NCBI RefSeq assembly: GCF_937958065.1
Contig: NZ_CALFXI010000042.1
Coordinates: 1-64,000, forward strand
Direction: 5' to 3'
Length of the DNA stretch: 64,000 bases
Origin: an uncultured Steroidobacter sp.
GTDB lineage: Bacteria; Pseudomonadota; Gammaproteobacteria; Steroidobacterales; Steroidobacteraceae
Numbering within the stretch: position 1 is the first letter of the stretch; each line of letters opens with the position of its first letter. A program made the translations under genes and the position numbers. The notes below the pieces were generated by a model. The model was given only the letters and a program-made list of their open reading frames with translations, ran no database searches and was not told the DNA's origin. This document shows positions 42,594-51,465 of this stretch, one piece after another.

Positions 42594-43349
42594 CTAGCGC
42601 ACCGACTCGGGCGTCGTTTGGATCATGTGATCGCCTCCGCGCAATTCGAGTCCGGCTTCCACACAATCCTCGGCATCGCCTGGATCAACATCGATCGTCA
42701 CGGCTTGTCCCGTGGTCAGGTTCCGGCAGATTGCTCCCTCCGGAACGACGTTCGTCATCGCTCCGCCGGCGCCTCGCCCGGTGATGCGCAAGGTTGCGGC
42801 AGGCGGCACCTCCACCGTGTGAAATGCGACAAAAGGACCGTTCATCGCGATGGGCGAGGGCTCTGCAAACTCGAACCTGAAGCCAATGAATTGTTGTCCG
42901 GCCTCGAGCGCCGCTTCCACGGCCGATGTGACATCGAGTCTTACGACCTGCCTGCCGCGATAGCGGAAGGAGCGGACGAACGTTCCGCCCGTCCAGTCGC
43001 TCAGCGTGAGCTGTCCGTCGGCGGAATAGGCAAATACGTCGATGTCGAAGGGGAACGGTCCCATCGATGCGAAGACGGGTAAAGATAGTCTCGCGCGCGC
43101 GATTGGCAGCTCCAGACCGGCCAGGCTGAACTCGACGATGCCGCGCTCTTCGAAGGTCGGTACGTCGAGGGCTTGAGCCACCGAGTTCTCGACAATGTCA
43201 TCGGGCGTACCATCCTTGGGCGCAGTGAGACCGTCACGAACGCCGCCGTCGGCGACCGCGAAAGTCAGTGTGGCGGCGGCGCTCGAGGTCGAAATCGATG
43301 CGATGATCGCAACCAGAACCCAATCTGTAAGTGATCTTCGGGTGGCCAT
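42594..43349 (-). CDS. Secreted hypothetical protein
   Basis: A 251-residue exported protein with signal peptide (VLVAIIASISTSSAA, cleavage near residue 25). The body is predominantly beta: DIVENSVAQALDVPTFEERGIVEFSLAGL, ARARLSLPVF and VRLDVTSAVEAALEAGQQFIGFRFE. The last resembles DNRLRE/TGF-propeptide-like extracellular modules in which an acidic strand precedes a V-x-x-A-L helix. ATG 43349 has GAGGAG nine bases upstream; the frame is open to 43436. Upstream on the same strand of the peptidase gene by about 150 bases, so the two may be linked. Function unknown. Confidence 0.72.
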   Translation of the reverse strand: MATRRSLTDWVLVAIIASISTSSAAATLTFAVADGGVRDGLTAPKDGTPDDIVENSVAQALDVPTFEERGIVEFSLAGLELPIARARLSLPVFASMGPFPFDIDVFAYSADGQLTLSDWTGGTFVRSFRYRGRQVVRLDVTSAVEAALEAGQQFIGFRFEFAEPSPIAMNGPFVAFHTVEVPPAATLRITGRGAGGAMTNVVPEGAICRNLTTGQAVTIDVDPGDAEDCVEAGLELRGGDHMIQTTPESVR

Positions 43350-43535
43350 GGCAGCTCCTCGAACCCCCCGATGGGGCAGTCGACGTGGATGCGACCGTGC
43401 CCGTTGGGGTGTGCGTTTGACGAAGGAAATGCGCATCTACAAAGCTGGCACAGGCGCGCGGCAACATTCCACCTGAATGTGGTATCCCGGCGTGTTCTCC
43501 TCAGCAATCGATCTTTCTATTCCCGCCGGGCCGAG

Positions 43536-44267
43536 TCATACCTTCCAGCCTTCGCCTTCGTATTCCAGGTGAGCGGCGGTTCTCGCCGCGACTTCCCGCC
43601 CGAAGTAACGTTCGATCACGCGGATCGATAGATCGATGCCCGCCGACAGGCCCGCGGAGGTCGAGATCGTTTCGTTCTCCACGAAGCGCACTCCGCGCAT
43701 CAACTTCACTTTCGGAAATTTCTCCGCGAACTCATCGAAGCGCTTGAAGTGGGTGGTGGCGGCGAGGCCGTCGAGCAGCCCGGCATAGCCGAGGATGAAC
43801 GCCCCAGTGCAGACGGACATCGTCACGTCCGCCTGCTTGCTCGCGGATACGAGCCATTCCTTCGCTTCGTCGCGCCTGGCAGCGAGACCCCCTTGTGCCG
43901 GCACGACGACCACTCGTGCCGCCGGCGCATCGGCGAACGTATAGTCCGGCACGATGCGCATGCCGCCCGTCGCACGGATTTCCTTGGTCGTCGGCGCGAC
44001 CGTGAACAGATGGAATGGCATCATCTCGTCCATGGTCGAGCCTCGGCTGTGCACGTGACATCCCTGGAACACTTCCCACGGACCTGCGAAATCGATGACC
44101 TGCGCGTTGTCCGACAGCAGCACGGCAACCGGGATCTTGCCCTTTGCGGGCGCTTGCAACGGTCGGCCGCCGGCAACGAGTGCTCCCTGGCTGGACGAAC
44201 CATACGAAGCTAGAGTGGTGCCGAGTGCGCCGAGCGTCCCGCCAGCGATCAATTGACGTCGGTTCAT
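43536..44267 (-). CDS. Exported DJ-1/PfpI family protein
   Basis: A 243-residue DJ-1/PfpI superfamily protein. The N-terminus MNRRQLIAGGTLGALGTTLASYG is a twin-arginine-like signal, so it is predicted to act outside the cytoplasm, which is unusual for the family. The conserved nucleophile elbow is VTMSVCTGAFILGYAGLLDG (Cys at about residue 153), with TTHFKRFDEFAEKFP and STSAGLSAGIDLSIRVIE as in isonitrile hydratase/GlxA-type proteins. AGGAG lies seven bases before the ATG. It is divergent from a GlxA-family regulator with the same fold. Confidence 0.88.
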   Translation of the reverse strand: MNRRQLIAGGTLGALGTTLASYGSSSQGALVAGGRPLQAPAKGKIPVAVLLSDNAQVIDFAGPWEVFQGCHVHSRGSTMDEMMPFHLFTVAPTTKEIRATGGMRIVPDYTFADAPAARVVVVPAQGGLAARRDEAKEWLVSASKQADVTMSVCTGAFILGYAGLLDGLAATTHFKRFDEFAEKFPKVKLMRGVRFVENETISTSAGLSAGIDLSIRVIERYFGREVAARTAAHLEYEGEGWKV

Positions 44268-44340
44268 GGTTGGACTCCTGTCGGGGAGCGTCAGGACAAT
44301 CGCGACTATTGCAATTCACATCCCCAAGGATTGGACAGTT

Positions 44341-45402
44341 ATGCCGCAATTTCGGACATCGCCGCTGTGGGAGTTCACATCGTCACCGACCAGCAACGAT
44401 GGCAGCGCGGCCGCGGCGGATCCTCGCGCCCGCCCGGTCGTGCTGCTCGCCTTCGATGGTTGCCAATCTCTCGACGTGTCGGGGCCGTACGAGGTCTTCA
44501 ACAGCGCCAATGTGCGCAAGAGCAAGAGCTCGCCCGGCTATCGGCCGATCATCGCTTCGCGCGACGGCGGCAATGTGCGCGCGAACTCCGGGTTGACGAT
44601 TGCCAACACCACCGCAATTGCGGATCTGCCATCGAACATCGACACCGCTTTGATTGCAGGAGGCGATGACGACGCAGCGCTGGCGCTCGGTACGGATCCC
44701 GTCGTTTCCGACTGGATGCGGCGCATGGCCAAGCGGGCGCGCCGCTACGGAAGCATTTGTACGGGTGCGTTCGCAATCGGCGCGATGGGTTTGATCGACG
44801 GATATCGGGTCACTACGCATTGGCAGTCGTGTGAACGCCTCGCGGCGATGTTTCCTCGGGCGCGCGTCGATGGCGAAGCGTTGTATGTGAAGGATCGGGG
44901 TCTGCATACCTCTGCGGGCGTTACCGCGGGCACGGATATGGCCCTGGCGATGGTCGAATCGGATTTAGGCAAGCAAGTCGCGTTTGCAGTGGCGCGACAC
45001 CTGGTGTTGTTCCTCCGTCGGCCCGCCGGGCAATCACAGCTGAGCGCCGCATTATCAGCTCAGGCGCAGAGCTCCGATCGCATGCGCGAGCTGCTCGCGT
45101 GGATCGTCGAGCACCCGAACGTGCCGCTCAGCACCAGCGTGCTCGCGCACCGCCTCGACCTGAGCGAGCGCACCGTCACGCGTCGTTTTCGCGAGGAGAC
45201 AGGCATGACTCCTACCGACTTCGTCGCGAGCGTGCGCGTCGATCGAGCGCGTGCCTTGCTGGAGCAGACGGATTGGCCGATCGATCGCATCGCGGTCAAG
45301 TCGGGCTTCGGCTCGAGCGACGCATTGCAGAGGGCGTTCGCTCGGCGCTTCGGATCGACGCCGCGCGAGTATCGGAGGCAACAGAGAAGGGCGGAGCCGT
45401 AG
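44341..45402 (+). CDS. GlxA family transcriptional regulator (DJ-1 domain plus AraC HTH)
   Basis: A 353-residue regulator. Residues 30-210 are a DJ-1/PfpI-like domain (VVLLAFDGCQSLDVSGPYEVF, YGSICTGAFAIGAMGLIDGYRVTTHW, HTSAGVTAGTDMALAM). Residues 240-345 are an AraC helix-turn-helix pair (PLSTSVLAHRLDLSERTVTRRFREETGMTPTDF; IDRIAVKSGFGSSDALQRAFARRFGSTPREYRRQ). ATG 44341 follows an AAGGA. It is divergent from the exported DJ-1 gene across about 70 bases, which suggests it controls that gene. The ligand is unknown. Confidence 0.9.
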   Translation: MPQFRTSPLWEFTSSPTSNDGSAAAADPRARPVVLLAFDGCQSLDVSGPYEVFNSANVRKSKSSPGYRPIIASRDGGNVRANSGLTIANTTAIADLPSNIDTALIAGGDDDAALALGTDPVVSDWMRRMAKRARRYGSICTGAFAIGAMGLIDGYRVTTHWQSCERLAAMFPRARVDGEALYVKDRGLHTSAGVTAGTDMALAMVESDLGKQVAFAVARHLVLFLRRPAGQSQLSAALSAQAQSSDRMRELLAWIVEHPNVPLSTSVLAHRLDLSERTVTRRFREETGMTPTDFVASVRVDRARALLEQTDWPIDRIAVKSGFGSSDALQRAFARRFGSTPREYRRQQRRAEP

Positions 45403-45481
45403 ATTGCGAGAGGAGCCCTCGCGGCACTATCGTCCTGCGTCGCGCATTCACGTCAGCAGGTTGTGGCCGTCGGGTTCAGAC

Positions 45482-46165
45482 ATGAGACATTCCGAAAGAC
45501 ATCGAACACAGCGCACGGGTTGGTTGCGAGCCGCTGTGCTCGGCGCGAACGACGGCATCGTGTCGACGGCGAGTCTGATCATGGGGGTGGCGGCCGCTGG
45601 CACGAGCTTTTCCGGCATTCTCCTGTCCGGAGTCGCCGGCCTGGTCGGCGGTGCCATGTCGATGGCGGCGGGCGAATACGTTTCGGTCAGCTCAAAAGCC
45701 GATACCGAACACGCCGACCTGGCGCGTGAGCGGCAGGAGCTGGCTGCCAGCCCCGAGCAGGAACATGCGGAATTGACGGCGATCTACGTGAAGCGCGGGC
45801 TGCAAGCGGAGCTCGCTTCGCAGGTGGCTGCACAACTCATGCGGCACGATGCCCTTGGCGCGCATGCACGCGACGAGCTCGGCATTTCGGACGCTCTGGC
45901 GGCGCGGCCGGTGCAGGCGGCACTGGCGTCGGCTGCAACGTTCGCGACTGGAGCCGCGCTGCCGTTGTTGATCGTCGTGCTCGTGCCGCTGTCCTGGCTG
46001 TTATGGGCTGCACCCTTGGGATCGCTGGGATGCCTCGCAGCGCTCGGTTCAGTGGCGGCGAGGGCAGGAGGCGCGCCGGTGCGGCCCGCTGCAATGAGAG
46101 TGACCTTCTGGGGCGCCCTGGCGATGGCAGCGACTGCCGCGATCGGGACGCTGTTCGGCGCGTGA
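45482..46165 (+). CDS. VIT1/CCC1 family membrane transporter
   Basis: A 227-residue integral membrane protein of the vacuolar iron transporter-like family. The opening RAAVLGANDGIVSTASLIMGVAAAG and VGGAMSMAAGEYVSVSSKADTE are the family hallmarks, followed by a cytosolic metal-binding helical region rich in Glu (about residues 80-140) and three C-terminal membrane segments. Relatives move Fe2+ or Mn2+. The frame opens at 45251 inside the regulator; ATG 45482 is the family start. Converges on yjdM eight bases away. Confidence 0.9.
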   Translation: MRHSERHRTQRTGWLRAAVLGANDGIVSTASLIMGVAAAGTSFSGILLSGVAGLVGGAMSMAAGEYVSVSSKADTEHADLARERQELAASPEQEHAELTAIYVKRGLQAELASQVAAQLMRHDALGAHARDELGISDALAARPVQAALASAATFATGAALPLLIVVLVPLSWLLWAAPLGSLGCLAALGSVAARAGGAPVRPAAMRVTFWGALAMAATAAIGTLFGA

Positions 46166-46173
46166 CGAATCGA

Positions 46174-46521
46174 TCAGGCTTTTTTTACGAACTCCGACTT
46201 CAACTGCATCGCGCCGATGCCATCGATCTTGCAGTCGATGTCGTGATCGCCTTCGACCAGCCGGATGTTCTTCACCTTGGTGCCCATTTTCACGACCAGC
46301 GATGAACCCTTCACCTTCAGGTCCTTGATCACGGTGACGGCATCGCCATCGCGCAGTTCGTTGCCGACAGCATCACGGATGACTCGCGGTTGGTCGACGG
46401 GCTCGTTCTGCTCGGCCTGCTGTCTGGACCATTCATGGCCGCATTCCGGGCAGATGTAGAGGGCGGCGTCTTCGTAAGTGAGGTTCGAGTTGCATTTCGG
46501 GCAGGCGGGAAGATTGCTCAT
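46174..46521 (-). CDS. yjdM: Zinc-ribbon protein YjdM (PhnA family)
   Basis: A 115-residue protein with an N-terminal zinc ribbon (CPKCNSNLTYEDAALYICPECGHEW) and the C-terminal PhnA/YjdM beta domain (VIRDAVGNELRDGDAVTVIKDLKVKGSS, IDCKIDGIGAMQLKSEFVKK). It matches the family at full length. Function is not established; the old phosphonoacetate-hydrolase annotation does not apply to this form. A TATAAT reading on the minus strand (46533-46528) ends only six bases before the ATG, with no ribosome site, so the message may be leaderless. Confidence 0.93.
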   Translation of the reverse strand: MSNLPACPKCNSNLTYEDAALYICPECGHEWSRQQAEQNEPVDQPRVIRDAVGNELRDGDAVTVIKDLKVKGSSLVVKMGTKVKNIRLVEGDHDIDCKIDGIGAMQLKSEFVKKA

Positions 46522-46600
46522 GCGGCGATTATAGGGCGTCGCGACGGTGCGTCCCGGCGCTCGGACAGGCGCCGTCTCAAATTGCTGTCAGGTAATTGCA

Positions 46601-46619
46601 GATAAGAATGATTTGTATT
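46601..46619 (+). promoter_or_regulatory. Candidate Fur box
   Basis: GATAAGAATGATTTGTATT matches the 19-base Fur consensus at 12 of 19 positions by my alignment. It lies 15 bases before the small secreted protein and about 560 bases before the siderophore-type receptor. Iron repression of this pair would fit. Confidence 0.55.
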
Positions 46620-46633
46620 AGTGTTGCCTCGTT

Positions 46634-47047
46634 GTGTCGTACCCGCGAAGCGCTCACTTTCTTTTTATTCTGCTGCTGGCACTGGGCCTGTTCGGTGCGG
46701 CCATCGGTGTTGCCCATGCCCATGGCAGCGACGGCGAGTGGTTGGTTGCGGGGGAGAAGGCGATTGCAGCGATCGAGGATTCGGGGGCAGTCGCCCCAGA
46801 GCGCGAGAAGTTGCGACCCAGCGTGGATGAGGTATGCAAGCGCCGCGCTCGCGAGTTTTCGGGGCCCGCGGCTCGGGCCAGAACCGCGCTCGCCCAGACA
46901 CTGAAAGCGATCCCGTGGTCAGGTGTGGCACAGGCTGCTGCCGTTGACCCATTCTCCCTTCCATTCATCAGTGCGCTCGATGCGCACGCCTGCGCCCACA
47001 TCGATCTTCGGTTGCAGCTGAAGCTGCAACTCGGCCAGGCCCCCTAG
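46634..47047 (+). CDS. Small secreted protein upstream of a siderophore-type receptor
   Basis: A 137-residue protein starting with GTG. It has a signal peptide (FLFILLLALGLFGAAIGVAHAHG, cleavage near residue 29), then a short helical domain with PEREKLRPSVDEVCKRRAREF and a C-terminal ISALDAHACAHIDLRLQLKLQ. Two cysteines and several histidines remain in the mature part. I do not recognise the family. A candidate Fur box lies directly upstream and a TonB receptor follows after 130 bases, so an iron- or metal-related role is likely but inferred. Confidence 0.6.
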   Translation: MSYPRSAHFLFILLLALGLFGAAIGVAHAHGSDGEWLVAGEKAIAAIEDSGAVAPEREKLRPSVDEVCKRRAREFSGPAARARTALAQTLKAIPWSGVAQAAAVDPFSLPFISALDAHACAHIDLRLQLKLQLGQAP

Positions 47048-47177
47048 CAGCACTTCTTCCTAGCAGCACTCCTTCGCTGCGGCGTCGTTCGGCTGATCCG
47101 GTTCGACCCGGATCACGCGCGACAGTGCGCCTGTGCTTTCCGTTTGCGTTCATTCCTTGAATTCGAGGCCGTTTGTC

Positions 47178-49541
47178 ATGCCCGCGCTTGCCCGTTCCCT
47201 GTGCGAAACCGTCGTTCGTAATCCGATTCGCTGCGCCATCGCTCTCGCTGTCGCCACCGGCGGCGCGGCACAGGCTCAAAATACTGCGGCGCTCGATTCG
47301 AAGGCGGTCGAGGAAGTCGTGGTCACCGCGGCGGGCTTCGAGCAAAAGATCGTGGACGCGCCGGCGAGCATCAGCGTCGTGTCCGCGGAGGAGTTGGCAC
47401 AACGGCCGTACATCACGCTCACCGACGCCGTGCGCGAGCTCGAAGGCGTCGACATCGGCGAGACGGCCGACAAGACCGGTCAACGCACCATCAGCATCCG
47501 CGGCATGGGCTCGGACTACACGCTGATCCTCATCGACGGCAAGCGCCAGAACAACCACGGCGACATCTATCCCAACAACTTCGGCGGCAACCAGTTCAAC
47601 CATATTCCGCCGCTGGATGCGATCGAGCGCATCGAGGTGATCCGCGGTCCGGCCTCGACGCTGTATGGCGCCGACGCGCTGGGCGGCGTGATCAACATCA
47701 TCACCAAGAAAGTTTCGGACGCCTGGCGTGCCTCGACCACGGTCGGTCACTCCATCCAGGAAAACGACATGTTCGGCGCCGACACCACGTATGACCTGAC
47801 GGCGTCGGGCCCGCTGCTGCGGGACGTGCTCGGACTTTCGCTGCGCGCATCGCGCTACGAGCGCGATGCTTCGCTTCCCGAATACGAGGTCATTACGGAT
47901 CCTTCCGGTGAGACCCACGAGCGCGTGCTGGGCTTCGGCGGCGGCGGCAAGACCGTGGACAATGTCAACGAATCCTACGGCGCCACGCTGAACTGGCGGA
48001 TCTCGGATCGACAGGACCTGAGCTTCGACTTCGATACATCCGAGCAGGTCTACGACAACACGCCGTTCACCAACAATCTCGGCAGCACCGCGTATCCGCT
48101 CGGCACGGTCGACAACATCGACGAGCTGTGGCGTGCCCAGCCGCGCGCAGGTTACGCCTCGGGCCAGACATTCACGCGCGACCAGTGGTCGGTCACTCAT
48201 CGCGGCGATTGGGGCTTTGCCGGCAGCTTCGTGTCACTCGCTTACATCGACACGGCCAATAACGGCCGCACGCTGCCGCTGACGGCGACCGAGCGCGCTC
48301 TGCATACGCAGATCTTCCGGGGCGAAGGGCCGTATCAGGGGCTGTCGACTGCGCAACGTCGCGCCATCATGGAAGAAACGTTCCTGCCACGGCCGAAGCG
48401 CAACATGCAGAGCACTCAGTACACGCTCGATGCCAAGCTCGACTTCCAGATCGAAGGGTTCGCCGGTCGTCACCACCTGGTGGTGGGCACGCAGTATATC
48501 GATGGCGATCTGGAGGACGGCGTGTTCGGCATGGAGGGCGGTACCGATGGCGCCGGCACCGTGCAGCAACACAAGATGTATTCGCTGTTCGCGGAGAACA
48601 ACTGGACCCCGATCGATCCGCTCACCGTGACACTCGGCGTGCGTTATGACGATCACAAGGTGTTCGGCGATCACGTGAGCCCGCGCGCCTACGCGGTCTA
48701 CACCATCAATCCGAGCTGGAGCATCAAGGGCGGCGTCGCAACCGGCTTCAAGACGCCGAAGACCACGGATCTGTACGACGGCGTCACCGGCTTCGGCGGC
48801 CAGGGCACGTCGCCTTTCGTGGGCAACCCGGACCTGCAGCCCGAGACCAGCGTGAATACGGAAATCGCGCTCTACTGGACCGCCGAGGACGGGGACCACA
48901 ACTTCAACGTCACGTACTTCCGCAACGACTTCAAGGACAAGATCGCTCGCGGCGAAACCAACCTGAGCTGCGAAGCCACCGGCGGTGTGCGTCCGTGCGC
49001 CAACCTGGGAGCTTACGCGGATCTCGGTTACACGACTTACGCGCAGAACATCAACATCGACGAAGCCAAGATCCGCGGGGCCGAAGTGGCCGGTCGCTAC
49101 CGGATCGTCGGCCCGCTATCGGTGCGCGCCAACTACACTTACATCGACAGCGAACAGACCAGCGGTCCGGAAGCAGGCCAGCCGCTCACCAACACCGCCA
49201 AGCACATGGCGAATGCAACGCTGGACTGGGCGATCACCGAGGCATTGAGCACTCAACTCACCTGGGAGATGCGTTCGAAGCGCTATCGTGGCGTGGACAG
49301 CAACGACAATCATCTGTATTTCAAGGACTATGAGGTGCTGCACCTGGGCGCGCAGTATCGCTTCAACCGGCATGTGTCGTTCAACGCGCGCGTCAACAAT
49401 CTGCTCGACGAGGATTTCACCAGCTTCCAGACGAGCTTCACCCAGAATCCCGACGGCACGTGGACGCCCACGTACGTCGACGATTACAACAACAAGGACA
49501 AGGCGAGGAACTACTGGCTCAGTGTGAATCTCGCATTCTGA
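47178..49541 (+). CDS. TonB-dependent siderophore-type receptor (CirA/FepA-like)
   Basis: A 787-residue outer-membrane receptor. Signal peptide ends near GGAAQAQ and the TonB box EVVVTAAGF follows. The plug contains DIGETADKTGQRTISIRGMGSDYTLILIDGKRQ and IERIEVIRGPASTLYGADALGGVINIITKK, the classic catecholate-siderophore/colicin-receptor pattern. The barrel ends YWLSVNLAF. The frame is open to 47133, but ATG 47178 gives a signal-like N-terminus. It lies downstream of the Fur-box-linked small protein and probably imports ferric siderophores. Confidence 0.92.
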   Translation: MPALARSLCETVVRNPIRCAIALAVATGGAAQAQNTAALDSKAVEEVVVTAAGFEQKIVDAPASISVVSAEELAQRPYITLTDAVRELEGVDIGETADKTGQRTISIRGMGSDYTLILIDGKRQNNHGDIYPNNFGGNQFNHIPPLDAIERIEVIRGPASTLYGADALGGVINIITKKVSDAWRASTTVGHSIQENDMFGADTTYDLTASGPLLRDVLGLSLRASRYERDASLPEYEVITDPSGETHERVLGFGGGGKTVDNVNESYGATLNWRISDRQDLSFDFDTSEQVYDNTPFTNNLGSTAYPLGTVDNIDELWRAQPRAGYASGQTFTRDQWSVTHRGDWGFAGSFVSLAYIDTANNGRTLPLTATERALHTQIFRGEGPYQGLSTAQRRAIMEETFLPRPKRNMQSTQYTLDAKLDFQIEGFAGRHHLVVGTQYIDGDLEDGVFGMEGGTDGAGTVQQHKMYSLFAENNWTPIDPLTVTLGVRYDDHKVFGDHVSPRAYAVYTINPSWSIKGGVATGFKTPKTTDLYDGVTGFGGQGTSPFVGNPDLQPETSVNTEIALYWTAEDGDHNFNVTYFRNDFKDKIARGETNLSCEATGGVRPCANLGAYADLGYTTYAQNINIDEAKIRGAEVAGRYRIVGPLSVRANYTYIDSEQTSGPEAGQPLTNTAKHMANATLDWAITEALSTQLTWEMRSKRYRGVDSNDNHLYFKDYEVLHLGAQYRFNRHVSFNARVNNLLDEDFTSFQTSFTQNPDGTWTPTYVDDYNNKDKARNYWLSVNLAF

Positions 49542-49571
49542 ACGCCAACGGGTGACTCGGTTCCCGACGCA

Positions 49572-49599
49572 GACCGGCCTGAAGTCTACAGAGCCGGTC
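49572..49599 (+). terminator. Hairpin after the siderophore-type receptor
   Basis: GACCGGC and GCCGGTC form a perfect 7-bp stem with a 14-base loop, 30 bases after the stop codon. There is no T-run, so it is only a weak terminator candidate. Confidence 0.3.
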
Positions 49600-49778
49600 C
49601 GTGTCACGGATCCAGGCAGCACAGCGCCTCGGCACGGCTCGACATCACTTCCTGCGCGGCCGTAAGAAATGGAACTTCAAGTGGGTTCGCACATTCACCG
49701 CGTAAGGATGGCGCCAGCGGACGTCGCTTTGCGGGTCCGCATGACACGTGGTGTTCAAAGTCGTACGGGAGAAGTGCC

Positions 49779-50273
49779 ATGGCCGCAACGACCGTCGAGA
49801 ATTTTCTGGATAGTCATCACCTGGCTTATGAGAAGGTGTCGCACAGGCCTACCGACAGCAGCATGAACTCCGCCCGGGCCGCGCACGTGCCGGCGGAGCG
49901 AGTCGCGAAGGGCGTGCTGCTGAATGCGGATGGCAAGTACGTGCTCGCGGTGACACGGGCCGATTGTCATCTCAACCTGGACGAGTTGCAGCGGCAGCTG
50001 CAGGCGCGAGTCGCCCTGGCAACTCGCGAAGAGATCGAAAGCGTGTTCGACGATTGTGCCTTCGGGGCCGTGCCGCCGCTCGGGCAGGCGTACGGCATCG
50101 AGAGCATCTGGGACGACGAGCTCGGCAAGGAGCCCGACCTGTATTTCGAGTTGGGCGATCACACGCACCTGGTGCATCTGCGCACCCAGGACTATCTGGC
50201 GCTGCTGGGCAATGAGCGGCACGGCTCCTTCAGCGAGCCCATGGCCGCGGCCGAGCCCGGTCTGTGGCGATGA
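49779..50273 (+). CDS. YbaK/EbsC-type aminoacyl-tRNA deacylase
   Basis: A 164-residue stand-alone YbaK/ProX-like domain, which removes mischarged amino acids from tRNA in trans. Family features are SHRPTDSSMNSARAAHVPAERVAKGVLL with the invariant lysine, LAVTRADCHLNLDELQRQL and a GAVPPLGQAYGIESIWDDEL loop, then an acidic strand leading to HTHLVHLRTQDYLAL. The ATG has a GGGAGA site. It is probably monocistronic. Substrate specificity (Pro-, Cys- or Ala-tRNA) cannot be decided. Confidence 0.88.
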   Translation: MAATTVENFLDSHHLAYEKVSHRPTDSSMNSARAAHVPAERVAKGVLLNADGKYVLAVTRADCHLNLDELQRQLQARVALATREEIESVFDDCAFGAVPPLGQAYGIESIWDDELGKEPDLYFELGDHTHLVHLRTQDYLALLGNERHGSFSEPMAAAEPGLWR

Positions 50274-50377
50274 ACCGAGACAATCGTCCGTTGCCGTGGA
50301 GGTGATGCAGACCCAGCTTCGCAGTCTTGGATTTGCAGTCCTGGAGCCAGCACATTCCTTTTTGAAGGAGGAAAGCC

Positions 50378-50671
50378 ATGGCCACCTACATCTCGCTGCT
50401 CCGATACACCCAACAGGGGATCGAGAAGATCAAGGACAGTCCCAGCCGACTCGATGACGCGCGCAAGGCCTTCGAGCAACTCGGCGTCAACCTCAAAGCC
50501 TTCTACCTGGTCACCGGCCAATACGATGCGATCGTGATTGCGGAAGCTGCCGACGCTGCGACGATTGCCAAGGCTTCCCTGGCCCTGGCGGCTCGCGGCA
50601 ACGTAAGGGGCGAGACGCTCTGCGCCTTCACGGAAGAGGAGTTTCGCAACATCGTTGGCGCGCTATCGTAG
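50378..50671 (+). CDS. GYD domain protein
   Basis: A 97-residue ferredoxin-like fold protein of the GYD family. It opens TYISLLRYTQQGIEKIKDSPSRLDDAR and has the family motif YLVTGQYDAIVIAEAADAATIAKASLALAARGNVRGETL. A strong AAGGAGG ribosome site precedes the ATG. Function of the family is not known. The VirJ-like gene follows after 38 bases. Confidence 0.93.
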   Translation: MATYISLLRYTQQGIEKIKDSPSRLDDARKAFEQLGVNLKAFYLVTGQYDAIVIAEAADAATIAKASLALAARGNVRGETLCAFTEEEFRNIVGALS

Positions 50672-50709
50672 GATGGACTCAATGCGCGCGACGCCGGAGT
50701 GTCGGGGGG

Positions 50710-51465
50710 ATGAAAGTGCCAGCGTGCCTGCGCTTGTCAATCGCTCTGCTGGCGATGACCGGCTCGATCCGTGGTGCGGCCTCGCCGGCGGAGCTTCGAG
50801 ATCTACCCTTGATAGAAGTCCCGCCTCGGGAGGTCGTCGAGGCGGGGCCTGACGATGCAGCGCTGAAAGCTTCGTTCGCCGTGCTACTCAGCGGGGCGGG
50901 CGGCTGGGTCACTATCGATCGGGTGCTGAGCGACGAGCTGGGGAACAAGGGTCTGCCCGTCGTTGGCTTCAACACCTTGCGCTACTTCTGGAGAACACGC
51001 ACGCCTGAAGAGACGGCGGACGACGTGGCGCGCACCATGGATTACTACATGCACGCGTGGTCCCGCCCGCGAGTCGTGCTGATCGGGTATTCGCTTGGCG
51101 CGGACGTGTTGCCGTTCGTGGTCAATCGTCTGCCGCCCGATCTACACAGTCACGTCACTGCGACGGTGCTCATCGGCATCGGCCAGACGGCATCGTTCGA
51201 GTTTCATGTCAGAGACTGGGTGCCCAGCGCCGAGGCGCCGGGCCAGCCCATCGCACCGGAGCTCGACCGACTCGAGCTCGCGAAAGTGGTGTGCCTGTAT
51301 GGGGCGGGTGAGCTCCATTCACTGTGTCCCCGCGTGGCGCGCGCTGGCGGACGCACCGAAGAGATCGGCAGTGGCCACCATCTGGGCGGTCAGTACCGCG
51401 AGATCGCACGACGCATACTCATGATCGTCGCCAATCCAAGTGACGTACGCGCAGAAGTGCCGTAG
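50710..51465 (+). CDS. VirJ/AcvB-like exported alpha/beta hydrolase
   Basis: A 251-residue protein with signal peptide (LRLSIALLAMTGSIRGAAS). The mature part fits the VirJ/AcvB domain closely: LLSGAGGWVTIDRVLSDELGNKGLPVVGFNTLRYFWRTRTPEETADDV, then the nucleophile elbow VLIGYSLGADVLPFVVNRLP (Ser at about residue 124) and a C-terminal GSGHHLGGQY with the catalytic His. AcvB is known to cleave lysyl-phosphatidylglycerol in Agrobacterium; VirJ supports type IV secretion. GGGGGG lies just before the ATG. Its TAG overlaps the next ORF's first possible codon. Confidence 0.88.
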   Translation: MKVPACLRLSIALLAMTGSIRGAASPAELRDLPLIEVPPREVVEAGPDDAALKASFAVLLSGAGGWVTIDRVLSDELGNKGLPVVGFNTLRYFWRTRTPEETADDVARTMDYYMHAWSRPRVVLIGYSLGADVLPFVVNRLPPDLHSHVTATVLIGIGQTASFEFHVRDWVPSAEAPGQPIAPELDRLELAKVVCLYGAGELHSLCPRVARAGGRTEEIGSGHHLGGQYREIARRILMIVANPSDVRAEVP

